A stretch of DNA of 64,000 nt from NCBI GenBank assembly GCA_963543845.1, contig CAUUCL010000004.1, forward strand, positions 12,373-76,372. Direction: 5' to 3'. Origin of the DNA: CAUTNH01 sp963543845 (GTDB lineage: Bacteria; Bacillota_I; Bacilli_A; Acholeplasmatales; Acholeplasmataceae). Position numbers and translations under genes: made by a program. The notes beneath the pieces were generated by a model that was given only the letters and a program-made list of their open reading frames with translations, had not been told where the DNA came from and did not search any database. This document shows, piece by piece, positions 8,606 through 17,171 of this stretch (position 1 is its first letter; every line of letters starts with the position of its first letter).

Positions 8606-10366
8606 TTGATTAGTAAAGATATTTTTAATTTAATAGGTAAAAATAAAAAATATATTCATATTACTATCTTACTTATGGTTATAAGCCTTTTTTTGAATAT
8701 TTTCTTTACAGGCTTAATTGCTTATACCTTTTATAGTTTATATAAAATGCCAGAAATTGATAAAAACTATATTAAATATGTAAATATAGCTCTTTTTTTA
8801 TTTTCTAGTTTGCTAGTTAAATATACCCTATCCATAATAATTGGTCATACAAAAGACAAAATTACCAAAAGTTTAAAGAACGATTTAAGAAATAAGGTCT
8901 TTTTAAAAACTGAAAGATTAGGTTTTGATGCTACTAATAAATTTTCAATGTCTACAATTACTCAAATGTCAATTGAAGGAATTGAGCAACTTGATATGTA
9001 TTTTACAATTTTTATTCCGCAATTATTCTATTCAATGATTGCACCGATAATACTTTTTATAATTTCAGTATTTTTAAATTATAAAGTTGCAATCACTCTT
9101 CTTTTAATTGTTCCATTTATTCCTGGGACAATCATGGCGTTTGCTAAAAAAGCTAAAAATATTGTAAATAAGTATATGGATAAATACTATCACTTAGGTG
9201 ATACTTTCTATGATAGTGTATCTGGCTTAAATGAACTTTTAATCTTTAAAGCAGATGCTAGATATGAAAAAATGATGGAAAACAGTGCATCAGATTTTAG
9301 AAAAATCACAATGAGAGTTTTAATAATCCAGCTTGTATCTTTAACCTTAATGGATATTATCGCATTTGGAGGAGCTGGAATCGGAATTAGTTTAGCACTT
9401 CTTGATGCTAAAAATAACGTATCACTTATACCTAATATTCTGCCAAAAGAATCAGCTATTTATCAAGGATTTTTTTTAGTACTTCTTGCAATTGAATTTT
9501 TTATTCCTTTAAGAATTTTGGGAAGTGCTTTTCATATATCTTTAAACGGTGTAAACTCTGGCAAAAAAATAATTGAGTTTTTAAATATTAAAGAAAACAC
9601 ATGGGGCAATGAAAGTGTATCTAATGGCGTAATAGAATTTGAAAATGTTTCATTTTCTTATGATGGTAAAAAGGATATACTAACTAATTTAAACCTTAAA
9701 TTTAAAAAAAATACCCTTACAACAATAGTAGGTAATTCTGGATCTGGAAAATCTACTATTTTAAAGTTGATCTTAGGTTCTTATTCTCCTACATGTGGCA
9801 ATATTAAAATAGATGATATTTTAATTCATGACTTATCAAAAGATAATTATTTTAATAGCTTAGCATTTGTTTCAAGCGATACATATTTATTTAATGATAC
9901 TATCAAGAATAACTTTAAAATATCTAATCCTAATATAGCCGATAGCGAAATTTATGAGCTACTTAAAAAGGTCGATTTATATGATTTTGTAAAAAATGAT
10001 AAAGATGGACTTGATAAAATTATTTTAGAAGATAGCAAAAATATAAGCGGTGGGCAAAAGCAAAGACTTGCGCTTGCAATATCATTAGCTACTACTAAAA
10101 AAATTTATATATTCGATGAGGCTACATCAAACATTGACAGTGATAGTGAAAAAATAATTACTGATAATGTTAAAAATCTAAGCAAAGATAAAACTGTAAT
10201 ATTTGTAACTCACAGACTAATAAATTGTCTTAGTGCTGATAATATCTACTTTATAGAAAATGGAAGGCTTGCAGAATCTGGATGCCATAATAAATTATTA
10301 GAAAAAAATGGATTATACAAAAAGATGTTTGACGAGCAGTTGAAATTAGAAAACTATGAAAAATAA
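8606..10366 (+). CDS. ABC half-transporter, exporter fold (IrtA/CydD-like), first of a pair
   Basis: A 586-residue fused membrane-ATPase half-transporter. About six membrane helices occupy residues 15-320 and the nucleotide-binding domain follows, with Walker A GNSGSGKST, signature ISGGQKQR, Walker B IYIFDEATS and the switch His in FVTHRL. The start is a TTG at 8606, preceded by GGGAG with an 8-base spacer. The 3' end overlaps the next gene by 11 bases, so the two should form a heterodimer. The presence of three ECF genes downstream in the same operon resembles loci where exporter-fold importers of the IrtAB type act beside an ECF module; substrate import is an inference, and a CydDC or multidrug role cannot be excluded. 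Confidence 0.85.
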   Translation: MISKDIFNLIGKNKKYIHITILLMVISLFLNIFFTGLIAYTFYSLYKMPEIDKNYIKYVNIALFLFSSLLVKYTLSIIIGHTKDKITKSLKNDLRNKVFLKTERLGFDATNKFSMSTITQMSIEGIEQLDMYFTIFIPQLFYSMIAPIILFIISVFLNYKVAITLLLIVPFIPGTIMAFAKKAKNIVNKYMDKYYHLGDTFYDSVSGLNELLIFKADARYEKMMENSASDFRKITMRVLIIQLVSLTLMDIIAFGGAGIGISLALLDAKNNVSLIPNILPKESAIYQGFFLVLLAIEFFIPLRILGSAFHISLNGVNSGKKIIEFLNIKENTWGNESVSNGVIEFENVSFSYDGKKDILTNLNLKFKKNTLTTIVGNSGSGKSTILKLILGSYSPTCGNIKIDDILIHDLSKDNYFNSLAFVSSDTYLFNDTIKNNFKISNPNIADSEIYELLKKVDLYDFVKNDKDGLDKIILEDSKNISGGQKQRLALAISLATTKKIYIFDEATSNIDSDSEKIITDNVKNLSKDKTVIFVTHRLINCLSADNIYFIENGRLAESGCHNKLLEKNGLYKKMFDEQLKLENYEK

Positions 10367-12038
10367 AAATAATAGAAAAATTAAAATTTTACCAAATCTA
10401 ATAAAGATGCTTAAAGGTCTTCTTTTTATAATGCTTCTTGCAATTATAAATGGAACTTTAGGATTTATATGCTCAATGAGCATAACTATCCTAGGTGCTG
10501 TTGGAATTGCAGGTCTTGTAAATAATACTGTATATATAAATACTTACTTGCTTATAGGTCTTATTATTGGTCTTGGATTTTTAAGAGGATTTTTAAGGTA
10601 TCTTGAGCAATATCAAAACCACTATATGGCATTTAGATTGCTTGCGGCAATCAGACTTAAAATATTTAGAACTTTAAAAAAGTTAGATCAAGCCAAATTA
10701 GAAAAAATGAAAAAAGGGAATTTATTATCCCTTATCACAAGTGATATTGAGCTTTTAGAGGTATTTTATGCTCATACAATAAGTCCTATATTTATTGCAC
10801 TTACAACCTCTCTTGTTTTAATTCTTACAATTGGATTTTTAATAAACTGGTGGGTAGCTCTTTTGGCTTTTTTATCATTTTTAATTATTGGTCTTATAAA
10901 TCCTCTTATCCAAGCAAAAATTATAAAAAAAGATGGTGAAAAATATAGAAGTATATTTTCAAGTTTTAACTCGTTTTTTCTAGATAGCCTAAGAGGAATA
11001 AAAGAACTTACACTATATAAGGCAGTTGATAAAAGAAAAGAAAAAATTACAAGTCTAAGCAATAAACTAATTCACTATACTAAAAAAATAAATTATAAAA
11101 ATACTTTTAATTTTTCTTTCACAGCATTTTTAATATCATCTCTTATAATGATAAATCTTGGATTTTTAATTTTCCTATATTTTAATAAAACATTAAATCT
11201 TGGACAAATAATACTTGCCTTTACTATTATAAGCGGAGGTTTTGGGCCTGTTATTGCGCTTTCTAATTTACCATCAAGCCTAAATCAAACCTTTGCAAGT
11301 GCTAAGAGAGTAGTTGGTATTGTAAATGAAAAATCTAATTTATGTAAAGTAGAAAATGAAAAAGATATTTTAATTGATAATATTGAATTTAAAAATGTAT
11401 CTTTTTCATATACTAAAAAAACTCCTATTTTAGATGATATTTCATTTACTGCTAAAAAAGGTGAGATAATCGGAATTATCGGAAAAAGTGGCGAAGGTAA
11501 ATCAACCATACTAAAACTTTTAATGAACTTTTATAAAGCAGACAGTGGTCAAATTTTATACAACAAAACTAGCATAGATAAAATAAATACAAACTCCATT
11601 TTAGATAACTTTACACTTTTAAACCAAGTCCCTTATTTGTTTCAAACAACTATTTTAGATAATATTAAACTTGGTAATATTGATGCAGATGATAACTTAG
11701 TAAAAGATGCAATAAATAAAGCAAGCCTTACAAGTTTTATAAATAATCTTCCTGATGGATTAAATACCATCTTAGATTCTAAGGCTAATAATATCTCACA
11801 AGGTGAACGACAAAGAATATCGCTTGCAAGAGCATTTTTAAAAGGATCTAGAATAATCCTTTTAGATGAGCCTACAAGTAATGTTGATGCTATTAATGAA
11901 AGTATTATTTTAAAATCCCTTATAAAAAATAAACAAGATTATATTATAATTATTGTATCGCATAGAAAATCTACTATTGCTATATGTGATAAGGTATATA
12001 AACTAGAAAATAAAAAACTATCTGAGGTGAGAAAATGA
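10356..12038 (+). CDS. ABC half-transporter, exporter fold (IrtB/CydC-like), second of a pair
   Basis: Partner of the preceding half-transporter. The 560-residue protein has about six membrane helices (residues 18-290), then an ABC domain with Walker A GKSGEGKST, signature ISQGERQRISLARAF and Walker B IILLDEPTSNVD. The signature has Gln in place of the usual second Gly (SQGE rather than SGGQ), as often seen in one half of asymmetric ABC pairs. It ends in TGA overlapping the ATG of the next gene by 4 bases, which also shows that TGA is a stop in this genome. Confidence 0.85.
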   Translation: MKNKNNRKIKILPNLIKMLKGLLFIMLLAIINGTLGFICSMSITILGAVGIAGLVNNTVYINTYLLIGLIIGLGFLRGFLRYLEQYQNHYMAFRLLAAIRLKIFRTLKKLDQAKLEKMKKGNLLSLITSDIELLEVFYAHTISPIFIALTTSLVLILTIGFLINWWVALLAFLSFLIIGLINPLIQAKIIKKDGEKYRSIFSSFNSFFLDSLRGIKELTLYKAVDKRKEKITSLSNKLIHYTKKINYKNTFNFSFTAFLISSLIMINLGFLIFLYFNKTLNLGQIILAFTIISGGFGPVIALSNLPSSLNQTFASAKRVVGIVNEKSNLCKVENEKDILIDNIEFKNVSFSYTKKTPILDDISFTAKKGEIIGIIGKSGEGKSTILKLLMNFYKADSGQILYNKTSIDKINTNSILDNFTLLNQVPYLFQTTILDNIKLGNIDADDNLVKDAINKASLTSFINNLPDGLNTILDSKANNISQGERQRISLARAFLKGSRIILLDEPTSNVDAINESIILKSLIKNKQDYIIIIVSHRKSTIAICDKVYKLENKKLSEVRK

Positions 12039-12613
12039 AAAAAGAAAATAAAATATTTCAAAAATATACTACAAGTGATGTTGTATTTTTATCAATTATC
12101 TCTCTAATTACACTTCTGTCATGCTCACCAATGGCAGCAGTTGCGCCTTTTTTACCTGTCACATTTGGTGTTGCATATCTTGTTACAACTTTTCAAATAA
12201 GCCTATTTTTTACAATTGGCCTTCTAAGAGTTAGAAAAACTGGAAGCTTAATTATAATGACTACAATCATGGGTTCAGTGATGCTTATTATGTCATGGCC
12301 AATGTTTGCGGGATTTTTTATAGTTGCGCTTTTACTTGAATTATTATCTATTATATTTTTTAAAGGTTTTCATGATAACTCGCAAATAATTTTATTTGTT
12401 ATATTATTTGCTCCTTTAAATGTCGTTGTAAATTATTTTATAAACCTTATTATAAAACAAGACAAAATGATTTTAGTTGCAAGCAAAAATCATGGTGCAA
12501 CAATCGGAATATTTATCGCTATTATAGCTCTTGGCATTTTAGGAAGTTTCCTAGGTTATATTATAAGTAAAGAATTAGAAAAAATAAAACAAAGGAAAAA
12601 TAGGAATGTTTGA
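12035..12613 (+). CDS. ECF transporter substrate-binding (S) component, Trep_Strep-like
   Basis: A 192-residue, five- to six-helix membrane protein that sits directly upstream of EcfT and EcfA, the position expected for a dedicated S component. The pattern of short helices, the stretch around SWPMFAGFFIVALLLELLS and a basic C-terminal tail resemble the S components of the Trep_Strep family, which occur next to paired exporter-fold ABC genes in streptococci and treponemes. Recognition is from memory of the family pattern, not an alignment. The substrate is not evident; metallophore, haem or another metal-linked cofactor is a reasonable guess from context. Confidence 0.6.
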   Translation: MKKENKIFQKYTTSDVVFLSIISLITLLSCSPMAAVAPFLPVTFGVAYLVTTFQISLFFTIGLLRVRKTGSLIIMTTIMGSVMLIMSWPMFAGFFIVALLLELLSIIFFKGFHDNSQIILFVILFAPLNVVVNYFINLIIKQDKMILVASKNHGATIGIFIAIIALGILGSFLGYIISKELEKIKQRKNRNV

Positions 12614-13295
12614 TAAGCTTAAAGTTAAAAATCCTATTTATCCTTTTATATGTATTTTGTCATCTATAATGATTTTAATATTTGGGCTATCTTATGCAAA
12701 TAATATTAAAACATTATATTTTTTTGGATTTTTAACTTTTTTATTTTTACTATTTGGATATTATAAGCAAGTACTTTTAACTATTCCATTTGTATTAGTT
12801 GCATGTTTAATCTTTGGGGTTATTGCATATTTTTCACATAAGAAAAATATTTACTTTACAATACCTGCTGTAAATAGAATACTTGCTTTTTTTATGGCAG
12901 TTATTCCTAATTTAGGAATTGCTCCGATTGATTTTACAAGGTCTTTAAAAAATATAAAGATATCTAAAAAAATTATTCTCGGCTTTATGATTGTATTTGG
13001 ATTTTTCCCTCTTTTAAAAAAAGAACAAAGACAAATCAAACAGGCAATGAAAACACGTGGAGCAAGTTCTTTTTTTAACTTTAAGATATTTTATCGTGCT
13101 TACTTAATACCTCTTATGATAAGAATTGTAAATATTAGTGAAACCTTATCAATGTCAATTGAATTAAAAGGGTTTTCGCTTGATAAGACTAAAACATCAC
13201 AATATAAAAGAATTGACTATAAACTAAGGGATTTTATTTATTTAATCCTTATTTCAACATCAATGATAGGAGCTATTATATGGATGCAATACTAG
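12606..13295 (+). CDS. ecfT: ECF transporter transmembrane (T) component
   Basis: Energy-coupling membrane scaffold of the ECF importer. The 229-residue protein has about five helices in the N-terminal 110 residues and two cytoplasmic coupling helices. The characteristic motifs that dock the ATPases are visible as MKTRGAS (about 148-154) and the ELKGF stretch (about 194-198), variants of the Ala-Arg-Gly motifs of EcfT. It overlaps the S-component gene by 8 bases and the ATPase gene by 16 bases. It appears dedicated to this locus rather than being the shared housekeeping EcfT, because gene order and overlaps are tight. Confidence 0.82.
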   Translation: MFDKLKVKNPIYPFICILSSIMILIFGLSYANNIKTLYFFGFLTFLFLLFGYYKQVLLTIPFVLVACLIFGVIAYFSHKKNIYFTIPAVNRILAFFMAVIPNLGIAPIDFTRSLKNIKISKKIILGFMIVFGFFPLLKKEQRQIKQAMKTRGASSFFNFKIFYRAYLIPLMIRIVNISETLSMSIELKGFSLDKTKTSQYKRIDYKLRDFIYLILISTSMIGAIIWMQY

Positions 13296-14677
13296 TTAAT
13301 AATTTATCTCTTTGGTATGGAGAAAAGAAAATATTAGATAATATTTGCTACAAGCAAAGCTATGGAACTATCAACTTAATATCTGGATCATCTGGATGTG
13401 GTAAGTCTTCTTTTATATATCTTTTAAATGGGATTATTCCTAATTTATATGATGCTAAATTTGAAGGCACAATCCTTGTAAATGGGAAAAATATTAAAAA
13501 TAAAAAGATATTTGAAATATCTCATAAAATCGGAACAACCCTTCAAAATCCAGATGAGCAAATACTTAATGAAATAGTAGAAGACGAAATTTCCTTTGGC
13601 ATGGAAAATTTTAATTTCCATCCAAAAGAGATAAAAAAACAAATTGATTATGTTACAGAACTTTTAAAATTAAATGCAAAAGATTACACTAAAAACTTAT
13701 CAGGTGGACAAAAACAAAGACTAATAATTTCGTCTATTTTAGCTATGAAGCAGAAAATTATTATTCTAGATGAGCCTTTCGCAAATCTTGATAAAAATAG
13801 TATAACTATAATAATAGATGCTTTGATAAAATTAAAAAATAAAGGTTACGCTATACTAATTTTGGAACACCGCCTTGATCAGATAAAAGATATTGTTGAT
13901 AATATATATGACTTATCCTTAGGAAAGCTAGAAAAAATAGCAAACAAATTAGATTACATAATAAGTAAAAGTAAAATTATCCCAGATACTAAAAAATCTA
14001 AAAATAGCGATAAAGTATTATTTGGACTCGAAAATATTTCTAAGAAGTTTAAAAATAAATCTGTACTTGAAAATGTGAATCTTAAAATATATAAAGGCGA
14101 GCGAATTACTTTCTTAGGAGATAATGGAGCTGGGAAAACTACACTTTTAAAAATTATCGCAAGAATACTAAAACCCACAGGTGGAAAAATTATCCAAAAT
14201 TTAGATAAAAAGCTTGGAAAAAAGAGAAGATCTAAAAAATGGTTTAAAAAAGTTGGCTATATTTTCCAAAATCCCAACTACCAATTATTTATGCCAACTG
14301 TCTATAAGGAAATATATTTTAGTTCTAAAGATGATAAAAAAACGCTTGAAATATTAAAAACTTTTGATTTAGAAAAATTAAAAGATGCACACCCACAAAG
14401 TCTATCTGAAGGACAAAAAAGAAGAGTATCAATTGCAGCTGTTATTGCAAGTAGTCCAAAAGTTTTACTTTTAGACGAGCCAACTGTGGGTCAAGATTTT
14501 GAAAAATTAAAAGATCTAGTAAATATTATAAATAATTACTGCGAAAAAGAAAATGCAACTTTAATCACAATAACTCATGATAAAAGATGTATCTACGCTT
14601 TAAGTGATAGAGCTGCTGTATTCAAAGATAAAACAATTCATAAAATATTAAATAAAGATGAATTGGTAAATCTATAA
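13280..14677 (+). CDS. ecfA: ECF transporter ATPase, tandem fusion of two ABC domains
   Basis: Both ATPase subunits of the ECF module in a single 465-residue chain. Domain 1 (about residues 1-215): Walker A GSSGCGKSS, Q-loop LQNPDEQI, signature LSGGQKQR, Walker B ILDEPFANLD. Domain 2 (about 245-460): Walker A GDNGAGKTT, Q-loop FQNPNYQL, signature LSEGQKRR, Walker B LLDEPTVGQD and the His of TITHDKR. Both catalytic sites look intact. Housekeeping ECF ATPases are normally two separate genes, so the fusion marks a dedicated group-I-like importer. It is the last gene of the 8606-14677 operon. Confidence 0.88.
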   Translation: MDAILVNNLSLWYGEKKILDNICYKQSYGTINLISGSSGCGKSSFIYLLNGIIPNLYDAKFEGTILVNGKNIKNKKIFEISHKIGTTLQNPDEQILNEIVEDEISFGMENFNFHPKEIKKQIDYVTELLKLNAKDYTKNLSGGQKQRLIISSILAMKQKIIILDEPFANLDKNSITIIIDALIKLKNKGYAILILEHRLDQIKDIVDNIYDLSLGKLEKIANKLDYIISKSKIIPDTKKSKNSDKVLFGLENISKKFKNKSVLENVNLKIYKGERITFLGDNGAGKTTLLKIIARILKPTGGKIIQNLDKKLGKKRRSKKWFKKVGYIFQNPNYQLFMPTVYKEIYFSSKDDKKTLEILKTFDLEKLKDAHPQSLSEGQKRRVSIAAVIASSPKVLLLDEPTVGQDFEKLKDLVNIINNYCEKENATLITITHDKRCIYALSDRAAVFKDKTIHKILNKDELVNL

Positions 14678-14770
14678 TATAACCATAAAAGATTAGAAAT
14701 ATAAATTTTATATAAAAAGCACAAAAACAACTAAAATGCGCCTTTTTCCTAGGAAAGTGGTAATATTATG

Positions 14771-14796
14771 TTACCTTTTTCCTAGGAAAAAGGTAA
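14771..14796. repeat. 26-bp perfect palindrome with a degenerate copy upstream
   Basis: Bases 14771-14796 are a perfect self-complementary sequence centred on CCTAGG. A second, imperfect copy of the same core (CCTTTTTCCTAGGAAA) lies at 14741-14756. The pair is downstream of the ECF operon and before the tRNA-Tyr terminator. It could be a terminator for the operon or a binding site; a perfect palindrome without a loop is unusual for a terminator. Confidence 0.7.
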
Positions 14797-14808
14797 AAAG
14801 ACCAAAAT

Positions 14809-14840
14809 AAAAAAGCTGATAATAACACCAGCTTATTTTT
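14809..14840. terminator. terminator between ECF operon and tRNA-Tyr
   Basis: Stem AAGCTG / CAGCTT around a 10-base loop, with an A-run on the left and T-rich sequence on the right. On the minus strand it ends in a T-run just after tRNA-Tyr, so it should terminate the tRNA transcript; it can also work for the plus-strand operon. Confidence 0.75.
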
Positions 14841-14844
14841 ATTA

Positions 14845-14929
14845 TGGTGGAGGGGGGCAGATTCGAACTGCCGAACTCATAGAGAACAGATTTACAGTCT
14901 GCCGCATTTAGCCACTTTGCTACCCCTCC
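14845..14929 (-). tRNA. tRNA-Tyr (anticodon GUA)
   Basis: Read on the minus strand: acceptor GGAGGGG pairing with CCCCTCC, discriminator A and an encoded CCA; anticodon loop with GTA flanked by ACT and AAT; a long variable arm as expected for a class II tRNA-Tyr; T-arm with TTCGAAT. Length 85 including CCA. Confidence 0.96.
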
Positions 14930-15015
14930 ATTTTGAGTAAACAGTGATATTATAGCATAATTTTAAATTTTTGCATTTCTTAACTGTTTACTAAGCTATT
15001 ATAAATCAATTATTC

Positions 15016-15894
15016 CTAGTTAAAATTATCCTTAATATTATTAAATAATTTTATCTTTGTTTTAAAAATTGCACTGCCTTTAACTAATTTTATAAGGTCA
15101 GGCTTATTTAAAAACTCCTCATTTCCTACAATATCAGCATAGCCATTCCATGGCTCAAAGCATATAAATTTAGAATTTTTAACACTCCAAAAAGCGATGC
15201 TTTTAAAATTAGAAAAAGAAAATTGCAGAATTTTTCTTTCCTTATTTAAAAGATAAACTTTTCTAGATTTAACTCTGCTTAATAAAATCGCATCATTTTC
15301 AAATAACTCATAGTTTAAATTGATTTCTTTTATATTATTATAAGCTTTTACAATCTTACTAAAATCAAACAATTTATCCCTATTTACAAAGGGTCTTTTA
15401 AATGATTCTTTCTTGTTAAACAATATCTTATAGTCTAAAAAATTCTCTTTTAAATTGATTCCTGGATGTTCACCTATATTAAAGTATATTGGTTTATCAT
15501 CTTTATTAACTACCTTAATTTTAGTTTCTAGATAATTTTTACCTATTTTATAAGTTAGGATATAACTAAACTTATAAGGATATTTTAAAAGTGTATTACT
15601 GTCGTAATCTTTTTTTATAGTTAAAGAATTTTTAGATATTTTTACAAACTCAAACTCACTATGTCTTATAAAGCCATGGCCTGTCATTTCATATACTTTA
15701 TTATCTATTTTAGTTTTGTTATCCTTTAACTTTCCTACAATTGGAAAAAGATGAGTTGCTGATCCTTTCCAAAAATTATCTTCTTGGTGAATTATCTCAA
15801 TTTTATCTATTTTAAAACTTTTAACTTCTCCCCCAAGCTTAGATACTTCTAGGCTTTTATTTTTATATTTTAAATAAAAATATTTATTTTCCAT
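15016..15894 (-). CDS. aldose 1-epimerase (galactose mutarotase)-like protein
   Basis: A 292-residue cytoplasmic protein of the galactose-mutarotase fold. Seen in the sequence: an N-terminal beta-rich part, the segment MTGHGFIRHSEF (about 75-86, with the Arg and His pattern of the family), FNIGEHPGINL (about 142-152, His in the active-site region) and ICFEPWNGYAD (about 249-259). These match the LacX/YphB-type branch rather than classical GalM. The start ATG is 3 bases after dnaN, so it is probably in the dnaA-dnaN message, in the place where recF often lies. A specific sugar substrate cannot be assigned. Confidence 0.8.
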   Translation of the reverse strand: MENKYFYLKYKNKSLEVSKLGGEVKSFKIDKIEIIHQEDNFWKGSATHLFPIVGKLKDNKTKIDNKVYEMTGHGFIRHSEFEFVKISKNSLTIKKDYDSNTLLKYPYKFSYILTYKIGKNYLETKIKVVNKDDKPIYFNIGEHPGINLKENFLDYKILFNKKESFKRPFVNRDKLFDFSKIVKAYNNIKEINLNYELFENDAILLSRVKSRKVYLLNKERKILQFSFSNFKSIAFWSVKNSKFICFEPWNGYADIVGNEEFLNKPDLIKLVKGSAIFKTKIKLFNNIKDNFN

Positions 15895-15897
15895 TTA

Positions 15898-17031
15898 CTA
15901 CTTAGATACAGGTAAAATTACTTGAACTAAATTCTCGTCATCTTTTCCGCTAATAGAAAAAGCTTTTTTAGAATTTATAAAAGATAAAACTACCTCAGAT
16001 GATACGCATGCATTTAGGGCATCTGCTAGATATCTTGATGAAAAGTATATATCTAAATCATTTCCTTTTATCTGACCTGCAGGTGTTAATATTTGTTTAG
16101 CATCTCCAAGTTCTGAATTACTTGAGAAAAGTTCAACATTTCGCTCTTTTGTAAGAATAAGTCTTATTACATTATAGTTTTCTTTTTCTTTGCTTCCAGA
16201 ATTTAAAATAGAAATTCTTTTAATTGCATCTTTTAACTCTATCTTGTTAAATGGTATAGTTATTAAATAATCACTTGGAATAACTTTTTCTGTATCAGGA
16301 TATGTTCCTTCAAAAAGACGAGTTTGAAATAAAATGTTAGAAAATTCAAATAAAACATGAGTTTTAGATGCTACAATCTTAATATCTTTTTGCTCATAAG
16401 CAAGAAGTATCTTTTGAAGTTCATCTAAGCTTTTCTTAGGTATAACTAACGAAATATCCTCACCTTCAAAAAAGTTTTGTGCTTTTCTTTGGCTTAATCT
16501 AAAACCGTTAGTTGCAACGATATATAAAAGTTTACCCTTATTATAAACATTAACTCCTGTTAGAATTGGTCTTTTTTCATCCTCTGATGCAGCAAATGCT
16601 GTTTGAGATATAACTTTGTTTAAATCCTTAGCATTTATAATTGTGGCCTTATCAGTATTTAAAAAGCTAATATTAGGATAATCGTTTACATCCATTAGTT
16701 TTAAATTAAATGTTGATCTATCAGCATTTATAATAATATTTTGATTTCCATCTGTTTGAATTTCAATTAAACTTGAATCAAGACTTTTAACAATCTCTGT
16801 TAAATACTTTCCAGGTATTGCAGATACTCCGGGATTTATTATATTTATGAAAGGCTCTTCTATTTTAGTTTGAATTGCTATATCTGAATTACTTGCTGTA
16901 AGAAGCATCTCTTTTTCATAAACTTCTACTTTTATTGAATTTAATACAGGAAGAGGTGTTTTTACAGGAAGTCCTCTTTGTAGTATATTTAAATGATTTA
17001 AAAAAATTTCTTTATCGACAGTAAAATGCAT
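15898..17031 (-). CDS. dnaN: DNA polymerase III beta sliding clamp
   Basis: Ring-shaped processivity factor that holds DNA polymerase III on the template. The 377-residue length is normal. Recognisable clamp segments are LPVLNSIKVEV (about 24-34), AIPGKYLTEIVKSL (about 75-88), RPILTGVNVY (about 156-165), NGFRLS (about 177-182) and the C-terminal QVILPVSK, equivalent to the usual LVLPMRL-type end that forms the partner-binding pocket. It follows dnaA by 140 bases with a GGAGA ribosome-binding site and a TATAAT -10 at 17064-17059 on the minus strand, so it may have its own promoter in addition to readthrough from dnaA. Confidence 0.97.
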   Translation of the reverse strand: MHFTVDKEIFLNHLNILQRGLPVKTPLPVLNSIKVEVYEKEMLLTASNSDIAIQTKIEEPFINIINPGVSAIPGKYLTEIVKSLDSSLIEIQTDGNQNIIINADRSTFNLKLMDVNDYPNISFLNTDKATIINAKDLNKVISQTAFAASEDEKRPILTGVNVYNKGKLLYIVATNGFRLSQRKAQNFFEGEDISLVIPKKSLDELQKILLAYEQKDIKIVASKTHVLFEFSNILFQTRLFEGTYPDTEKVIPSDYLITIPFNKIELKDAIKRISILNSGSKEKENYNVIRLILTKERNVELFSSNSELGDAKQILTPAGQIKGNDLDIYFSSRYLADALNACVSSEVVLSFINSKKAFSISGKDDENLVQVILPVSK

Positions 17032-17091
17032 TTTGTATCTCCTTTTATTATTTATTTTATTATATATTGTTGTTATTAAGTGTTGTGAAAA

Positions 17092-17148
17092 TGTGCATAA
17101 CTTAATAATTTGGCTATGTATGGCTAAATTATATAAAATTTATCCACA
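17092..17148. other. DnaA-box cluster in the dnaA-dnaN spacer (part of oriC)
   Basis: TTATCCACA at 17140-17148 is a perfect DnaA box, and TGTGCATAA at 17092-17100 is a reverse-strand box (TTATGCACA) matching the TTWTNCACA consensus. Degenerate neighbours (TTAATCACA-like) lie close by. The spacer is AT-rich. This is one half of a probable origin split by dnaA. Confidence 0.8.
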
Positions 17149-17171
17149 TTTTGCTAACATTTTAATCACAT

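Noticed and set aside
8606..12038. Annotation as CydDC, cytochrome bd assembly transporter
   Set aside because: No cytochrome bd genes are nearby and the operon contains a full ECF importer instead; CydDC is kept only as an alternative.
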